A stretch of DNA of 33,642 nt from a virus. The notes beneath the pieces were generated by a model. That model made no database searches, was not told the origin of the DNA, and saw only the letters and a program-made list of their open reading frames with translations. Position 1 is the stretch's first letter, and each line of letters begins with the position of its first letter. The stretch spans positions 1-33,642 of the IMG/VR virus record IMGVR_UViG_3300032116_000769, one strand, 5' to 3'. The position numbers and the translations under genes are program-made. Of this stretch, positions 21,785 to 30,336 are shown in pieces.

Positions 21785-22156
21785 CTAGGGAGCAGGAGCC
21801 GGAGGCGGAAGTTTAGCGTTTCGCCAAGAACAGATTGGAGCAAGTTCGCATCGATGACGAGTTTCCTCTGATCTTAGTTTTTTGATTTGAGCTTCGAAGT
21901 CATTTCGCATTTGGGCGATTTCATCCCGATGTTTGAGTTCCAGATCAGCAAGTTTGAGTTGGAATTCTGTTCGGACGATGGAAACTTTTTTGTCTGCTTC
22001 TTTTTCGATCAGAACAATAAGTCGATCGGATGCTGCCACATCAGCTTTTCCTTTGTCGAGCCGGTAACGAATGAGGCCTCCAAGTATTCCCGAGATTACA
22101 GAGATGATGCCGATTAGAATGGCAAGTTCATTCCAAGAGGCGATTGTGAAGTTCAT
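21785..22156 (-). CDS. Membrane protein with coiled-coil tail (lysis cassette)
   Basis: The 123-residue product has one N-terminal membrane span (about residues 10-30, ELAILIGIISVISGILGG), then RYRLDKGKADVAASDR and a long charged coiled coil (to about 95). It ends with a Cys and a Pro-rich stretch (KLPPPAPAP). This layout is like a spanin-type or holin-accessory protein, although an actinobacterial host lacks a typical outer membrane. It is the last gene of the lysis cassette. AAGGA precedes the start. Confidence 0.65.
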   Translation of the reverse strand: MNFTIASWNELAILIGIISVISGILGGLIRYRLDKGKADVAASDRLIVLIEKEADKKVSIVRTEFQLKLADLELKHRDEIAQMRNDFEAQIKKLRSEETRHRCELAPICSWRNAKLPPPAPAP

Positions 22157-22159
22157 CTC

Positions 22160-22450
22160 TTAGTCCTTTTTGTCCTGTTTTTCCACAAGATCTTTGCCAG
22201 CACGAACCCAAGCCTGGGCGACCCCAGCTTTGTCGATCTTGCCGGAGAACATGATGATCGCCCCGATGATTGCCAAAGCCCCGAGAGTTGTAGCTAACCA
22301 AGTGACCCAGATACCAAGCCAGACATCACCGGCGAAACCACCAGCAGCAGCCCCTCCACCAAGAACAACCAGGAATGCGCCAAAGGATCTCCACCCGAAT
22401 GATGCGATCAGAGCCAGAGCCTCACGAATGATTGGCCAAGTTTTTTTCAT
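22160..22450 (-). CDS. Holin
   Basis: A 96-residue protein with two or three hydrophobic segments: FGAFLVVLGGGAAAGGFAG, WLGIWVTWLATTLGALAI and IIGAIIMFSGKI, then a charged tail ending EKQDKKD. Size, topology and position immediately after the endopeptidase gene fit a holin, which would form pores that trigger lysis. The ATG overlaps the endopeptidase stop (TAATG). Confidence 0.8.
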   Translation of the reverse strand: MKKTWPIIREALALIASFGWRSFGAFLVVLGGGAAAGGFAGDVWLGIWVTWLATTLGALAIIGAIIMFSGKIDKAGVAQAWVRAGKDLVEKQDKKD

Positions 22451-22926
22451 TAGAGATCAACCTCAACCGGTTTGATTGCTGATTTGATCAAAGGAATTGG
22501 ATCGATGGTTGGATTAGTTGCCAAGCCTGGTTTGGTTCCAGCCATGAAGTGAAGATGATCGCCCGAAGTAAATTTGCCAGAATTTCCAGAATGGCAGATG
22601 ACTTCTCCTCCCTTTACTTTGTCGCCGACTTTGAGTTTTGGAGCTTCGAGGAGATGATCATAGGCGAACACGAATGGTTTGGCTTTGCCATCTTTTGGAT
22701 CGATCGCATAGCAACGAATTTCAAGTTGATGACCCAAGCCATCCGACCAGGCATTGAGAACCACAGTTCCAGAACCGACCGCGATTAGTGGAGTTCCAGA
22801 TGGAATTGCGAAGTCGATGCCCCTATGTGGTCCTAGTCCAAGCTTTTTGCGCAGATCTGTGACGACACCGAAACGATCTCCGAGTTTTTTGTAATCTGCC
22901 GGCCAGTAAGTTTGGATTGTAGTCAT
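22450..22926 (-). CDS. M23-family endopeptidase (endolysin)
   Basis: This 158-residue zinc metallopeptidase would cut peptide cross-links of the cell wall. The zinc site is complete: His34 and Asp38 in HRGIDFAIPSGTPLIAVGSG, His91 in FAYDHLLEAP, and the HxH pair in SGDHLHFMAG (His124, His126). There is no separate cell-wall-binding domain and no signal peptide, so a holin must release it. The gene adjoins the holin gene. Its ATG lies exactly 25 nt after the start of a GTGACAC motif, and only a weak ribosome site is visible. Confidence 0.92.
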   Translation of the reverse strand: MTTIQTYWPADYKKLGDRFGVVTDLRKKLGLGPHRGIDFAIPSGTPLIAVGSGTVVLNAWSDGLGHQLEIRCYAIDPKDGKAKPFVFAYDHLLEAPKLKVGDKVKGGEVICHSGNSGKFTSGDHLHFMAGTKPGLATNPTIDPIPLIKSAIKPVEVDL

Positions 22927-22951
22927 GAACCTAGTTTTACCGAAGTGTCAC
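22927..22951 (-). promoter_or_regulatory. Late-gene GTGACAC motif, site 5
   Basis: GTGACAC (22945-22951) begins 2 nt after the stop of the tail-tip gene and exactly 25 nt before the endolysin start codon at 22926. A15 and T19 of the shared pattern are conserved. It separates tail genes from lysis genes. Confidence 0.6.
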
Positions 22952-22953
22952 GT

Positions 22954-23628
22954 TTAGGAGCCTGGACCTATCCACACCATCCGGAGGAGAGTATAGCCAG
23001 CACCGGTTTGAGTATTGAGTGCGGCAGTGGAGTTTTGATACGCTGCCAAGTTGATCACATCATTGATGGCTAAGTTCCAAAGTCCATCAGCTCTGTGACG
23101 GCTTATTTCTGTTCCGGTTGAGGCATTAGAACCAGAGCCATGGATGATTGTGTTTCCGTTGAGTTGGATCAGACAGTGCCTTTGACCAGTTATGTTGGTT
23201 ACGAATGAAACTTGACCGGTGATTTGATAAAGCCCTGGAACAACACAAGTCAAGCCAGAGTTCCCGACAGTAACCCCATTAGCGGCGACATCGGTTCGGT
23301 TAGCCCAAGAGAGAGCTGTGAGAGTAGCGTTTGGAATTGATTGAGCAGCAGATTGGCGCATAGCACCCCAAGCCGGTCCAGTTGGTGCGAATGTGTTGAG
23401 GATAAACCAATCACGCCCATCAGTAGCCAGGAAACAAGATGCCCCTGGAACCGGACAAGTGTGAGAGGCCACTTTGATGCCAGAGATGTTTGTAGTTGAG
23501 CCGGCGATCTGGACAGTGGCAGTTCCATTGGATTGGACAGATTGGATCACACCCTGCCGAAACCGAATTCCAGCAGGAGCAGATTGAGAGATAGCTGTGA
23601 CGAGATTGTTGAGATCAAGATTGGTCAA
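22954..23628 (-). CDS. Tail-tip protein with C1q/TNF-like receptor-binding domain
   Basis: In this 224-residue protein residues 1-85 form a small OB-like base (SNGTATVQIAGSTTNISGIK), followed by 'DGRDWFILNTF'. From WGAMRQSAAQSIPNATLTAL to the end there is a jelly-roll pattern: VPGLYQITGQVSFVTNITG, RHCLIQLNGNTIIHGSG, LNLAAY-like and YTLLRMVWIGP segments. This is typical of C1q- or TNF-like trimeric receptor-binding domains. It probably contacts the host surface. The ATG region overlaps the upstream tail gene stop by 4 bp. Confidence 0.78.
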   Translation of the reverse strand: MTNLDLNNLVTAISQSAPAGIRFRQGVIQSVQSNGTATVQIAGSTTNISGIKVASHTCPVPGASCFLATDGRDWFILNTFAPTGPAWGAMRQSAAQSIPNATLTALSWANRTDVAANGVTVGNSGLTCVVPGLYQITGQVSFVTNITGQRHCLIQLNGNTIIHGSGSNASTGTEISRHRADGLWNLAINDVINLAAYQNSTAALNTQTGAGYTLLRMVWIGPGS

Positions 23629-24716
23629 AGTGAAACCACCTGTCTAGCGTTAGCGGTCATAGGTTCTTGGGCTTGGAGTGGAATGGTTAGACTATCCAGA
23701 ACCACAAGCCAGGGAGTTCCCTTGATTGTAAGAGTTACAACATCAAGAGGTTCCAAAGCCGGATTGACTATGGATGGCCATTTTAGAGTTTCCGATCTTC
23801 CTTTGAGCAGAGCCAAGAGTAAAGTGGCGGCAGCCTGGCAGATTGCTGTTGTTGTGAGTAGAGGAGAAGAATAGAACAGAGGGACAGCCCCATAACCTCC
23901 CAGGTAATAGGTTGGACTAAGTGGATTGGTGTCCCAGACAACAGCCCTGATCGGCGTGGAAACATTTGACCCTTCACCAGAGGCGATGACCCCGTTATAG
24001 ACATTCTCAAAGCTTCCAGAGCTCTCGGCAGAGATAACCAGGTTGGTATTCCCAGAACCAAAGTCGAAGATCGGAGAATTTTGAGCAGGATCTCCGACCG
24101 GTATAGCTCTGGCAGTTCCCAAGCCATCAAAGTTGAGATCGTAACCATAGTCCGAGAATAGATCTCTGGCAGATGCCCAAGGATCAGAGTTTTCACCAGC
24201 CTCGAACACAAGTTGAGCTGTGACGGTTTCGGTGACGTTGGCGAAGTTAGTGGTCACTTGGCTCCATCGAGATTGGAGCAGAGCAGTTCCGGCAGTGGCC
24301 AAAGAGGTTCCAGCAGTTATTTGGTAGGGATCAATAAATTTGGCGCGAGAGATTTTTTTGGATCGATCAGAACCGGACCAAGAGATTGTTCCACCAGTTG
24401 CCCGATCAATAGTTGCCTCATCGGTTGAGAATACCCCCAAGGGGACAAGTTCCTCGGTTCCAGAGATGTTGAGGCCTCGATAGATAGTTATTTCCACGCC
24501 AGGCGTCATCAGATAAGTGAAGATTTCGTTGAGAGAATTGGATGCTGTTGCTGTGAATGTAACCGAGGCGGTTCGAGTTATGTTGCGCCTGGCATCCATA
24601 GTCACAGAGCCATCAACGAATGAGAGTTGTCCGATCTCTGTCCCAGTAACTTTGGAAACCGAGATCATGTTTCCGGTCAATAAAGTTGATAGGAATGTAG
24701 AGCTAACGGAATACAT
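23625..24716 (-). CDS. Minor tail/baseplate-hub protein, DUF5047-like
   Basis: The 363-residue product starts MYSVSSTFLSTLLTGNMISV and has GQLSFVDGSVTMDARRNITR, EITIYRGLNISGTEE and WSGSDRSKKISRAKF. It ends with LDVVTLTIKGTPWLVVLDSL. This matches DUF5047-type tail proteins of actinophages, which occupy the place of the tail hub below the tape measure. It probably links the tail tube to the receptor-binding parts. Confidence 0.8.
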   Translation of the reverse strand: MYSVSSTFLSTLLTGNMISVSKVTGTEIGQLSFVDGSVTMDARRNITRTASVTFTATASNSLNEIFTYLMTPGVEITIYRGLNISGTEELVPLGVFSTDEATIDRATGGTISWSGSDRSKKISRAKFIDPYQITAGTSLATAGTALLQSRWSQVTTNFANVTETVTAQLVFEAGENSDPWASARDLFSDYGYDLNFDGLGTARAIPVGDPAQNSPIFDFGSGNTNLVISAESSGSFENVYNGVIASGEGSNVSTPIRAVVWDTNPLSPTYYLGGYGAVPLFYSSPLLTTTAICQAAATLLLALLKGRSETLKWPSIVNPALEPLDVVTLTIKGTPWLVVLDSLTIPLQAQEPMTANARQVVSL

Positions 24717-26755
24717 TATGGAACCGATGCCTCAACATAGTTGATCGCAACTTCTCGGCGCGGACTTGTCTGGGTTCCATAGAGTTCAAGCTTTGTTCCT
24801 TGGATGATGCGAATGTATTTGCTCCATCCGAATGGGCTTTCCAGATAGAGGACTTTTTGACTTTCCAGAATAGCTTTGAGAGTGTTCCATTCGGTCGAGT
24901 TGGTTATTGCGATCGTAAGAGCTCCATCCCATCCACCCAGAGCACCAGCAACGATCACAGGATAGCGTCGATCAAGTGGCCGGAATACCCCGAGATCTTC
25001 ATAAAGATTTTCCTCTGGTCGGTTGATTACCGAGGCATCAAGGAAGTTGAGAGCAGCGTTTTCAGGGACTTTGATGTTCCAGGTGTTGAGCAGTGTTGGA
25101 GTGACCGAAGTTTGTGTCCAGTTAGATTGATAAGTGATGTTTGAGATTACACCGGAAGATCTGATGCGATAGTAAGCCACCGAGTTCCTGTTAGCCTCGT
25201 AGTCATAAAGTGTGAGAGTAGCTGGCTTAGTATTGGCGGCAGTAGAGTTGGCGGCCGAACCTCCTCGAACATCTGTCCAAGTGATTTGATCTGTTGATCT
25301 TTGGATCTGCCAGGTTTGTGGTCCGGCGAATGTAGTTCCATCAGTGAATGATGTGAATGCGCCGATCTGTGTCGATGTGAGATTAGCGTATAAACCGACC
25401 CCATCAAAGTATGTGAGTTCGGCAGCCGAGCAGCCGGTGACGGATAAACTTAAGCCGGCATAAGCGGCACCAGCAGGAGCTGTTCCTGTGACCGCTGTTC
25501 CGGACCAGGAGCCAGCTGGAAGTGGCCCAGTTGAGAATGTTGATTGGGACAGGAATGTTCCAGCGGAGTTATACCACAGGATCGCATGAGAGAACCCTCG
25601 CAAGCCGGCGAGATAAGTGTAAGCGTAGAGTGTATAAGATACGCCAGCAGTGACCGGGATGCCCGATGTTCCTGTTGGTGTAGTCATTGAGTTTGCGCCG
25701 GATGCTGTTGCTGTTAGCCTGGCCGAGCCTGTTCCGAATTTTGCGACAGTAGTTGATTGGGCAAGTGTTGAGTTTGCGCCAGCGGTCCATCCGGTTGTGT
25801 TTGTTTCAAAGTTGCCATTTGCCAGCAGGTTTGATGGAGCTAAGAGAGTGACCCTTTGGAGTGTTCCATCCCAAGTTGCGATCAGGTTCGGTTGTTGAGG
25901 AGCCGAAACTGATTGAGTAAGAGTTGCGGCAGTTGTCCAGGCGCTAACTGTGTCCAGGGAGGCAGTGCCATCCTCGCGGAATCGAACAGTTTGGGCATAG
26001 ACGTTATAGGTTCCATTTGGGACGGCAGTTGTTAGGGTAACATTTACAGTTTGGGAGCCGGTTGCGGTGAAGTAGGTGTCGGCGTAACCGGTGGCAACTA
26101 TTGTTCCAGTGCCAGCCCCTGTTCCACCACTCTCAACTTGGACACCGGTTCTGATCTTGCGCAAGTTTTGCCAATCGGCAGTTGATGCCTCCCAATCGAT
26201 TGTTGCTGTGGTTGTTGTTGCGATCACAGGATAAGTTTGGGAAGAGCTTTGGTTGGCGACAGTGACCGAGGCTTTTTTGAGTGTGTAGATTGTTGCCCAG
26301 ACATCAGCAGTTTGGACATAGGGGCCAGAGGATCTTCCATCGAACCATTGGATGCGCAACGAGCTGGTGTTGTAGGTATAGCCTACATTTAGGAGATTGG
26401 CTTCTGTTGAGGTAAAGGAAACCCTGCTGTCGGTGTTGATCTGGCCAGTTGATGCTGGTGGAGTTTCGAATGATCGATAAGTATTGACCCCGATGTAAGT
26501 GTTATTTAGGCCACCCTTCCATCGGATTGAGCTACCTATCCGGCAGGCGAATTCATCAGATGGAATGGATGGCGCAGCCAAGCCCAGGCGAACAGTTCGC
26601 GAGGAAGTGTTTTGGTTTTCCACATAAGTGAGATCAGAGTTATCTCCCAAGGATGTGGTTATTCCAGCAGATGTTTGAGCGCCACCTCCAAAGTTGATCA
26701 GGTTGCTGTTATAGCCGGAAACATAAGATGTTGGACGAATGACGTATTGAGGCAT
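24716..26755 (-). CDS. Large minor tail protein with carbohydrate-binding-like module
   Basis: The 679-residue protein is mainly beta-rich and low in charge. A middle region (about 150-300) resembles fibronectin-like repeats (TATIDWEASTADWQNLRKI). About 310-470 resembles a CBM4/9-type carbohydrate-binding domain (LLANGNFETNTTGWTAG, GTGSARLTATASG). The C-terminus (DRRYPVIVAGALGGWDG, LKAILESQKVLYLESPFGW) resembles the distal-tail-like part of actinophage minor tail proteins. It directly follows the tape measure gene, so it is likely a distal tail/adsorption component. Confidence 0.82.
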   Translation of the reverse strand: MPQYVIRPTSYVSGYNSNLINFGGGAQTSAGITTSLGDNSDLTYVENQNTSSRTVRLGLAAPSIPSDEFACRIGSSIRWKGGLNNTYIGVNTYRSFETPPASTGQINTDSRVSFTSTEANLLNVGYTYNTSSLRIQWFDGRSSGPYVQTADVWATIYTLKKASVTVANQSSSQTYPVIATTTTATIDWEASTADWQNLRKIRTGVQVESGGTGAGTGTIVATGYADTYFTATGSQTVNVTLTTAVPNGTYNVYAQTVRFREDGTASLDTVSAWTTAATLTQSVSAPQQPNLIATWDGTLQRVTLLAPSNLLANGNFETNTTGWTAGANSTLAQSTTVAKFGTGSARLTATASGANSMTTPTGTSGIPVTAGVSYTLYAYTYLAGLRGFSHAILWYNSAGTFLSQSTFSTGPLPAGSWSGTAVTGTAPAGAAYAGLSLSVTGCSAAELTYFDGVGLYANLTSTQIGAFTSFTDGTTFAGPQTWQIQRSTDQITWTDVRGGSAANSTAANTKPATLTLYDYEANRNSVAYYRIRSSGVISNITYQSNWTQTSVTPTLLNTWNIKVPENAALNFLDASVINRPEENLYEDLGVFRPLDRRYPVIVAGALGGWDGALTIAITNSTEWNTLKAILESQKVLYLESPFGWSKYIRIIQGTKLELYGTQTSPRREVAINYVEASVP

Positions 26756-26756
26756 T

Positions 26757-29297
26757 TTATTGAGATCTCAATTCTTTGACGAGAGCCATAAGAGCTTTGG
26801 AGATAGCATCTTCCACAACCGGACCATCAGCATTTCCCTGGATTGTAACCGAAACAGCCCCAGGGGAGATTGTGACCGGTGCGATTGGTTGAGCACCAGC
26901 TTGGATTTGACCCAAGATGCCAGTGACCCTTTGTTGTTCCGCGAAACTTGTATTGTATTGGGCGATTTGTTGTTCGGTTCCAGAGGCAAGAGCCTGGGCG
27001 ATCTCACCACCAGCAGCAGCCCCCATCAGTTTGATTTGGGAGAGAGCTGATTTGTTTAGCCCCATAGTTTTGAGGATCGCAAGATTGTTGATGAAGTTAG
27101 CGGTCGCAGTGATTTGAGATTGTAAAGCCGTCAAAGCCTGTTCGAATGAAGTGATGACCGGTTTCACGATGTCGGTCATGTTCCAAGCCTTCATCGCCTC
27201 TTTTGCTAAACCAGCACCCTTTTCGATTTTGTCTGCCAAAGTGTTTGAGGCTTTTGTAATAGCATCGCCCTGTTTTCCGATCAGAGCCTCGATTTGGTTG
27301 TTGGTTTCCGAGGTTGCGAAGTTTTCCTGGTAAATAGGCGATAAAGCTTTTAGGAATGCTTTTGAGGCAGCATCGGCAGGAGCAAGTCTGCCTCCTTGTT
27401 TATCAAGTTCGGCTTTGGTTTTACCCCATCCCTCGGCGATAACAGTATTCCAGACATCTTGATAAGCTTTGGCATCACCCATGGCGGCGCGCAGGAGATC
27501 TTTTGGATCTCCACCAAAGTTGATGAATTGATTGACCAGATCAGCATCAGCAAGCTTTTGAGCCACAGTTGTGGCATCTATGTTAAACAAGCCCTCATCG
27601 AATGCCTGGACAGCAGTGTTGGAGAGATTAGTTGCGGCAGTTCTAGCAGCCTGGGTTTTTGAGGCAATACCATTGACGAAACCCTCTCCAAAGTTAACAC
27701 CAATTTGATGAGTGACTTTTGATGGGGAGGCGATGCCTAGTTTTTCCTTTATCCAATCGATGGCATCAGTTACCGGTTTGGAAACAGCAGCCAAGAGTTT
27801 CGATCCAAAGTCCCTAAACCCATTTAGGAAACCCTGAACCGCATCATCAGCTAAATTGGTCATCCAGGTGACTAAATTACGTAACCAAGAGCCGACAGCC
27901 ATGACCGCATTCCCGACCCATTCGGTAATCGAATTCCAGACATTTTGGAATGTTTGACCAAGTTGTTTAGTGTGTTGAGCAATTAGAACAGTAACACCGA
28001 TAAGGGCAACAACCGCAATCACAACCAAGCCGATTGGGTTGGCATTTAGCGCGATGTTGAGGAGCCATTGAGCAGCGGTCCAGGCTTTGGTTGCTAGTTC
28101 CGAGGCAAAGATCGCAACCCTATGAGCAACCAGAGCAGCCGTTTCAGCCACCCAAGTGGCAATTCTTTTCACGCCGGCGGCGATGTAGGCATAAGTCGCA
28201 GTTATGGCCGAAGTTGTAGCTGTGGCAATAGATTTCAAAGCTAGTGCGAATTTGCCTCCGGCAGTGTCCGCGGCGAATGCTGCCCCTTGCGCACCTCTTA
28301 GCACGATGATCATGTTTCGCAATTGACCAGCGGCATTGATAGCCATTGAGGACATTTTGGACAAGCCTGTGGCCACAGCCCCGATCGCAGAGAATAAACC
28401 ACCAAGGATGGAAGTCATTGGGCCGAGAACAGCCAGGAAGAGGCCAGCCCCAAGAATAAAGTTCTTTTGACCCTCATCAAGTTTTCCGAACCAATCTGCG
28501 AAACGATTGATGGCCGGGACCACGTTGTTAGTAATAAAGTTAGTCACTTTGGTCATGATCGGGAGCAAGGATGTCCCAAGTGTTTCCACAGCCTCTTTGA
28601 GTTGGACATTTGCGATCTGCCTTTGACCAGCCTCTGTTTGAGCAGCCTTAGCAGCCTGGCCACCGACAACCCGATTGACCTCTTTGTAGATAGCGGCGAA
28701 GTTGCCCGATTTGAGAACAGCCTTATCAAGTCCAGGGATCATGCGGCTGAGGGCCGTTGTATTTCCAGCATAAGCTTTGGAGAGTTTAGAGGCGGCCTCA
28801 TCGACAGAGATACCCTTGGCAGCGGCGATGTCCATTGATAGAGCAGCCAATTGTTGAGCTTTGCCGACATCCTTGGTCGCAGTGATCAAAGAATTTAGAG
28901 CCGGACGAAGTTGGTCATCCGATACCCCAAGGAGTTTCCCCTGGGCAGTTATCCATTCCTCTGTTTGGGCGATCTGTTCTTTGGTTGCGTTAGCAGTGTT
29001 TTGGAATGTTGTTGCCAGGATCGTTTGAGCTTTGGCATCCTCGGCAGCGGCATCAGCGGCTTTGTATAAACCAGCCCCAAGAGCAGCAAGTGGAAGAGTT
29101 AGGTTCCGGGTCATGGATGAACCGACACGACTTAAATTTTGACCGGTTCGCGTGGCAGAGCTGCCTATTTTGGCCATGGCACCAGTGAAACCACCGGCGG
29201 ACATTAGAGCTTTTTTTTCGAGAGCATCCAGAGAGGCGCGGGCGCGATCGATCTGTCGCATGTCTGCTGTGCCATAGACAGTGACTTTGACGGCCAT
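26757..29297 (-). CDS. Tail tape measure protein
   Basis: This 846-residue protein sets tail length and is ejected with DNA. It is Ala-rich and helical, with an N-terminal coiled coil (MRQIDRARASLDALEKKALM), a core of family-typical text (QNLSRVGSSMTRNLTLPLAA) and 'LGAGLYKAADAAAEDAKAQT'. Hydrophobic spans lie near 290-320 and 420-450 (VVIAVVALIGVTVLIAQH). A C-terminal region has KLGIASPSKVTHQIGVNFGE, common in tape measures. If the family rule of about 1.5 angstrom per residue holds, the tail would be around 125 nm. Confidence 0.95.
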   Translation of the reverse strand: MAVKVTVYGTADMRQIDRARASLDALEKKALMSAGGFTGAMAKIGSSATRTGQNLSRVGSSMTRNLTLPLAALGAGLYKAADAAAEDAKAQTILATTFQNTANATKEQIAQTEEWITAQGKLLGVSDDQLRPALNSLITATKDVGKAQQLAALSMDIAAAKGISVDEAASKLSKAYAGNTTALSRMIPGLDKAVLKSGNFAAIYKEVNRVVGGQAAKAAQTEAGQRQIANVQLKEAVETLGTSLLPIMTKVTNFITNNVVPAINRFADWFGKLDEGQKNFILGAGLFLAVLGPMTSILGGLFSAIGAVATGLSKMSSMAINAAGQLRNMIIVLRGAQGAAFAADTAGGKFALALKSIATATTSAITATYAYIAAGVKRIATWVAETAALVAHRVAIFASELATKAWTAAQWLLNIALNANPIGLVVIAVVALIGVTVLIAQHTKQLGQTFQNVWNSITEWVGNAVMAVGSWLRNLVTWMTNLADDAVQGFLNGFRDFGSKLLAAVSKPVTDAIDWIKEKLGIASPSKVTHQIGVNFGEGFVNGIASKTQAARTAATNLSNTAVQAFDEGLFNIDATTVAQKLADADLVNQFINFGGDPKDLLRAAMGDAKAYQDVWNTVIAEGWGKTKAELDKQGGRLAPADAASKAFLKALSPIYQENFATSETNNQIEALIGKQGDAITKASNTLADKIEKGAGLAKEAMKAWNMTDIVKPVITSFEQALTALQSQITATANFINNLAILKTMGLNKSALSQIKLMGAAAGGEIAQALASGTEQQIAQYNTSFAEQQRVTGILGQIQAGAQPIAPVTISPGAVSVTIQGNADGPVVEDAISKALMALVKELRSQ

Positions 29298-29300
29298 TGA

Positions 29301-29792
29301 TTAGAACCTCTCCCCTGCTTGATCAAGTTTAGTTTGGAGGTCACGTTCGGCAGATTTGACGGCTTGCTCGATTTCGGTGAGAACCGATTTGCCGACTTCA
29401 TCCCAAGCCGACCACAAGAACCGGCCAGGTTGCCCATAGCGGCGCGTTAGGCTCTCGATTAGTCCTTTTGCCTGTGGAGTTGCTCCTGTGGTCGTAGAGC
29501 CGGCAAATTCGAAGATTGCGGCACGAATTCCAGGAGGAGCATCACCCCATCTTTGATCAGAGGCATTTCCACCTCCGGCAGTGGCAACGACTTGACCCAG
29601 GAGATTTTTTTGTGTGACTTTGACCTTCCAATCACCCTTTGGGTATTTAGTTTGCGCCCGAGTTTTTACTTTGTCCAAAGAGCTACGGATCTCCTTATTG
29701 AGTTTTTTTCGGAGAGCGGGTTCGAATTCTTTTAGGGCAATCATTGTTTCCTTGACCCCTATGATCTGGACATTCGTGTTTTGTCGAGCCAT
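29301..29792 (-). CDS. HK97 gp10-like tail-completion/minor tail protein
   Basis: The 163-residue product begins with NVQIIGVKETMIALKEFEPA, followed by LRKKLNKEIRSSLDKVKTRA, the typical start of HK97 gp10-like proteins. Its middle (PPGIRAAIFEFAGSTTTGA) and end (FLWSAWDEVGKSVLTEIEQA) also fit. In most phages this gene comes before the tail terminator and major tail genes. Here it lies between the tail chaperone and the tape measure, so a role in tail assembly is more likely than head completion. Confidence 0.72.
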   Translation of the reverse strand: MARQNTNVQIIGVKETMIALKEFEPALRKKLNKEIRSSLDKVKTRAQTKYPKGDWKVKVTQKNLLGQVVATAGGGNASDQRWGDAPPGIRAAIFEFAGSTTTGATPQAKGLIESLTRRYGQPGRFLWSAWDEVGKSVLTEIEQAVKSAERDLQTKLDQAGERF

Positions 29793-29793
29793 G

Positions 29794-30311
29794 TTATCGC
29801 CCTCTCATAGATTTCAAGTCGGCCTCTAAGCGTTGGCGTTGAGCCTCGCGGTTTTGATCTTCCAGGAGATCAATAAGAGCCTCGAAGATCTCTGGATCGC
29901 AAGTTTCCAAGTTCAAGCCGAACCCAGCAGCAAGCGCCACCGATGCGATCAATCGCGCGGCGCTTTTGCTTCCCCCAAGTCATCGGCTTCGATGAATGCG
30001 ATCAACTTTTCCGCCTGATCTTTGTCCATGGCACCAATAGCCACAGCCTGGTCGATCTGTTTGCGAGATGGTCGCAGATCTATCTCGGCAACGTTATCGA
30101 CCCAATCTTCGAATTTGATGTCCGAAGTGATGTCCCCTTGACGGCGACCAGCTAGATAAGCTTTGTAGGCAGTGGTTATGTTGTCATCGATAACCCAGCC
30201 GGCCTTTTCCAAAGCTGCCAGATCTCTGGGAGCTTTGATGTCCTCGCCGACCCCAATTGTGATGCCAATTGGAGCCGAGCCGTTTAGGAATGTGATGGTT
30301 CCTTTGATCAT
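29794..30311 (-). CDS. Tail assembly chaperone, long form made by -1 frameshift
   Basis: The upstream frame (30311-29949) overlaps a downstream frame that has no usable start codon and runs to 29794. Joining them by a -1 shift gives 172 residues with C-terminal text SKSAARLIASVALAAGFGLN, then CDPEIFEALIDLLEDQNREA. Slippery candidates in the overlap are the run of five G (29972-29976) and four A (29964-29967). Long and short chaperones of this sort (lambda G/GT) guide tape measure assembly, and the tape measure gene follows after one gene. Confidence 0.82.
29949..30311 (-). CDS. Tail assembly chaperone, short form
   Basis: A 120-residue product: MIKGTITFLNGSAPIGITIG, 'DLAALEKAGWVIDDN' and KQIDQAVAIGAMDKDQAEKL. 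It is the unshifted product and corresponds to lambda gpG in position. Start supported by GAGGGGAAA upstream. The C-terminus (DDLGEAKAPRD) is where shifted and unshifted products diverge. Confidence 0.82.
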   Translation of the reverse strand: MIKGTITFLNGSAPIGITIGVGEDIKAPRDLAALEKAGWVIDDNITTAYKAYLAGRRQGDITSDIKFEDWVDNVAEIDLRPSRKQIDQAVAIGAMDKDQAEKLIAFIEADDLGEAKAPRD

Positions 30312-30336
30312 TTAGTTGTTTCCCCTCTTTTGTTTA

